From: an uncultured Sulfurimonas sp. | GTDB taxonomy: Bacteria; Campylobacterota; Campylobacteria; Campylobacterales; Sulfurimonadaceae | NCBI RefSeq assembly: GCF_963662755.1 | Contig: NZ_OY759725.1 | Location: 2,183,781 to 2,247,780 of the forward strand | Length of the DNA: 64,000 bases | Reading direction: 5' to 3' | Shown here: piece after piece, positions 62,380-64,000 of the stretch | How positions within the stretch are numbered: position 1 is the first letter of the stretch | Layout: each line of letters starts with the position of its first letter | The notes under the pieces: model-generated | The model's input: only the letters and a program-made list of their open reading frames with translations | The model's database searches: none | What the model was told of the DNA's origin: nothing | Translations under genes and position numbers: made by a program

Positions 62380-63613
62380 AAACCTTGAGCTACTATATTT
62401 TAAAATGGCACTCTTGCATCTGCTTCGTCGCAAGGGTCGCTCTATTCTTATCTCACTTATGATTTGCATCTCTCTTGTTGGTTTGCTTTTGATGGAGGGG
62501 ATGTATGAGGGAATGATGAAACAACTTACATTGAACTCTATAAAAACAGGTTCTGGAACTCTTGTTGTTGAAGATAAAAAACTAAGGGCTGACCCAAATA
62601 TAAAATACAACATAAAAGATACTCAGAGTATAACATCGATTTTAGATGCCGAGCCTTTAGTCGGTAGTTATGTCCTAAGAGTTACTCAAAAAGGTTTAAT
62701 TGCCACGGCTGGTTTTTCACAAGGAGTAAGTATAAGCGGAGTTGATTTACAACAAGAAGCTAAACACTCAGAATTTCAAAATTATATTATAGATGGAGAG
62801 TATAGTTTTGCAAAAAGAAATCGCGGAGCAATCATAGGCTATAGACTTGCAAAAAAATTAAAAGTCGGCATAGGTAAAAAAGTAATAATAACTATGCAAG
62901 ATGTGAACAATGAAGTGGTCTCAGTTGCTCTAAAAGTGAGTGCAATTATAAAAACAAACAATATAGCCATAGATGCAAACGGTCTTTTGATGGATATAGA
63001 TTTACTTCGCTCTTTGACTATGCTAAAAGGTGTTACAGAGATTTCTGTTTTACTTAAAAACAAAGATGATGATGTGAGAGTAAAACAAGCACTAGAGAAA
63101 AAAATAACAAATAATGATATAGCAGTATATAGCTACAAAGAACTATATCCGTCACTACATGAGAGTGAAGCTTTTATGCAGACTTTTTCTCAAATTAGTT
63201 CTGCTTTTATCTTTATAGTAGCAACTTTTGGCATCTTTGGTGTGATTCTTGTTTCAGTACTAGAGAGAGTAAGAGAGTTTGGCATCATGATGGCAATAGG
63301 GACACAGTTTCGTGACATTGTTCGTCTAATCATTTACGAGTCACTTATCATAACTATGAGCGGTTATTTTTTAGGTGCGATTATCGGTGGTACGTTGTTA
63401 TGGTACTTTAGTATTTATGGTCTGGATTTATCTGGCTTTAGTGATGCTTTTTCTATATTTGGAATGGACTCAAATATAAAAGCCACTATAAGAGAGGAGT
63501 ATTTTACAAGCTCATTTTTAAGTGTCTTTTTTGCAACTATCGCAGCTACTATTATTCCTATACGAACACTTAAAAAAAGAAATCCAATCCAATCCATACA
63601 GGAGAGAACATAA
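62372..63613 (+). CDS. FtsX/MacB-type ABC permease 2
   Basis: 413 residues with the same topology as its neighbour: one helix at about 20-40, periplasmic core with TAGFSQGVSISGVD, then three helices with ERVREFGIMMAIGTQFRDIV. The pair would form a heterodimer like LolC/LolE. Its TAA overlaps the ATG of the ATPase gene (ATAATG). Confidence 0.85.
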   Translation: MFKNLELLYFKMALLHLLRRKGRSILISLMICISLVGLLLMEGMYEGMMKQLTLNSIKTGSGTLVVEDKKLRADPNIKYNIKDTQSITSILDAEPLVGSYVLRVTQKGLIATAGFSQGVSISGVDLQQEAKHSEFQNYIIDGEYSFAKRNRGAIIGYRLAKKLKVGIGKKVIITMQDVNNEVVSVALKVSAIIKTNNIAIDANGLLMDIDLLRSLTMLKGVTEISVLLKNKDDDVRVKQALEKKITNNDIAVYSYKELYPSLHESEAFMQTFSQISSAFIFIVATFGIFGVILVSVLERVREFGIMMAIGTQFRDIVRLIIYESLIITMSGYFLGAIIGGTLLWYFSIYGLDLSGFSDAFSIFGMDSNIKATIREEYFTSSFLSVFFATIAATIIPIRTLKKRNPIQSIQERT

Positions 63614-64000
63614 TGAGTTTTTTAAATATTAGTGGTGTTAAAAAGATATTTAATGAAGGTAAAGAGAGCCAAAGTATAGCTCTAAAAGGAATTGATCTCT
63701 CAATCGCTAAAGAAGAGTTTATAGTTATATCAGGACCAAGTGGAAGTGGAAAAAGCACCTTACTAAATATAATCGGAGGACTTGATAGCTCAAACGAGGG
63801 AAGTGTCACACTTGATGGAGTCGAGATTACAGCACTTGATGAAAATGCTCTTGCACTATTTAGAAGAGAAAATATTGGATTTGTTTTTCAAGCATATAAC
63901 CTTGTACCAGTACTTAGTGTAAGAGAAAATATAGAGTATGTTATGAAGCTTATGGGACGCTCTCAAAAAGAGTGCGATGAGAGAGTTTTAGAAGTTGCAC
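63613..64000 (+). CDS. LolD/MacB-type ABC ATPase (partial)
   Basis: 129 residues visible. Walker [20 protein letters not shown], a GVEIT-type segment and Q-loop FVFQAYNLVPVLSV mark the LolD/MacB group. The signature and Walker B lie outside the window. It would energise the two preceding permeases to move a lipid-like or lipoprotein substrate to the outer membrane. Confidence 0.9.
   Translation, partial: MSFLNISGVKKIFNEGKESQSIALKGIDLSIAKEEFIVISGPSGSGKSTLLNIIGGLDSSNEGSVTLDGVEITALDENALALFRRENIGFVFQAYNLVPVLSVRENIEYVMKLMGRSQKECDERVLEVA

Overview
The window looks like chromosomal DNA of a Campylobacterota (epsilonproteobacterial) organism, most like Sulfurimonas and relatives. This is inferred from low GC, dense short-spaced genes, the family character of the proteins (short glutamate 5-kinase without a PUA domain, a TrmB with a long extra region, a CinA-like protein with a decayed N-terminal half) and gene order such as trmB-ftsE-ftsX-envC-like. 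No 16S gene is present, so the genus is a guess.

Layout. 1-38520 is ordinary core genome: O-acetylhomoserine sulfhydrylase (cut by the window edge), glutamate synthase gltD-gltB, an RDD protein, guaB, an HPP protein, gatA, adenine deaminase, ileS with two tiny downstream genes, a CinA-like protein, a six-gene tRNA array (Lys-Asp-Val-Glu-Val-Asp) behind a consensus promoter, a transglutaminase-like protein that seems to start at AUU, rodA, rluD, a fibronectin-III lipoprotein, trmB, ftsE, ftsX, an EnvC-like protein, thrC, proC, proB-proA, an FNR-boxed trio (DUF2249-like, NnrS-like membrane protein, DUF59), a receiver protein, rsmH, an FtsL-like protein and an RND pump.

38551-55735 is an integrated mobilizable element of about 17.2 kb. 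It sits in the 3' end of a CAT-anticodon tRNA and is bounded by a 51-bp direct repeat. Next to each end is a 21-bp arm-type repeat. It carries a tyrosine integrase, a divergent HTH regulator and excisionase-like gene with a triple-repeat operator over a consensus promoter, a replication-initiator-like protein, a VirB6/DotA-like membrane protein with small membrane partners, a ParA/TraL-like ATPase, a candidate oriT, MobC, a relaxase and a coupling protein. No VirB4 or other core type IV secretion genes are present, so it probably hitchhikes on a helper. Unusual contents: an ardA anti-restriction gene split by an amber codon, two further genes whose frame continues past TAA into protein-like sequence, an array of consecutive hairpins (51138-51385), a candidate small RNA of about 150 nt with consensus promoter and terminator (53859-54008), and a possible BECR-fold nuclease gene (53980-54390) whose 3' end lies antisense to that RNA.

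55736-64000 returns to chromosome-like DNA. A three-gene operon joins a cytoplasmic solute-binding-like protein, an ABC ATPase with no permease and a G3E GTPase with cysteine pairs, behind a Fur-like box. Divergent from it is a TetR-controlled operon for an outer-membrane barrel, an outer-membrane-lipoprotein-sorting-like protein, two FtsX/MacB-type permeases and an ABC ATPase cut by the window end.

The best candidates for something undescribed are the stripped-down mobilizable element with its structured RNAs, and the GTPase/ABC/solute-binding trio.
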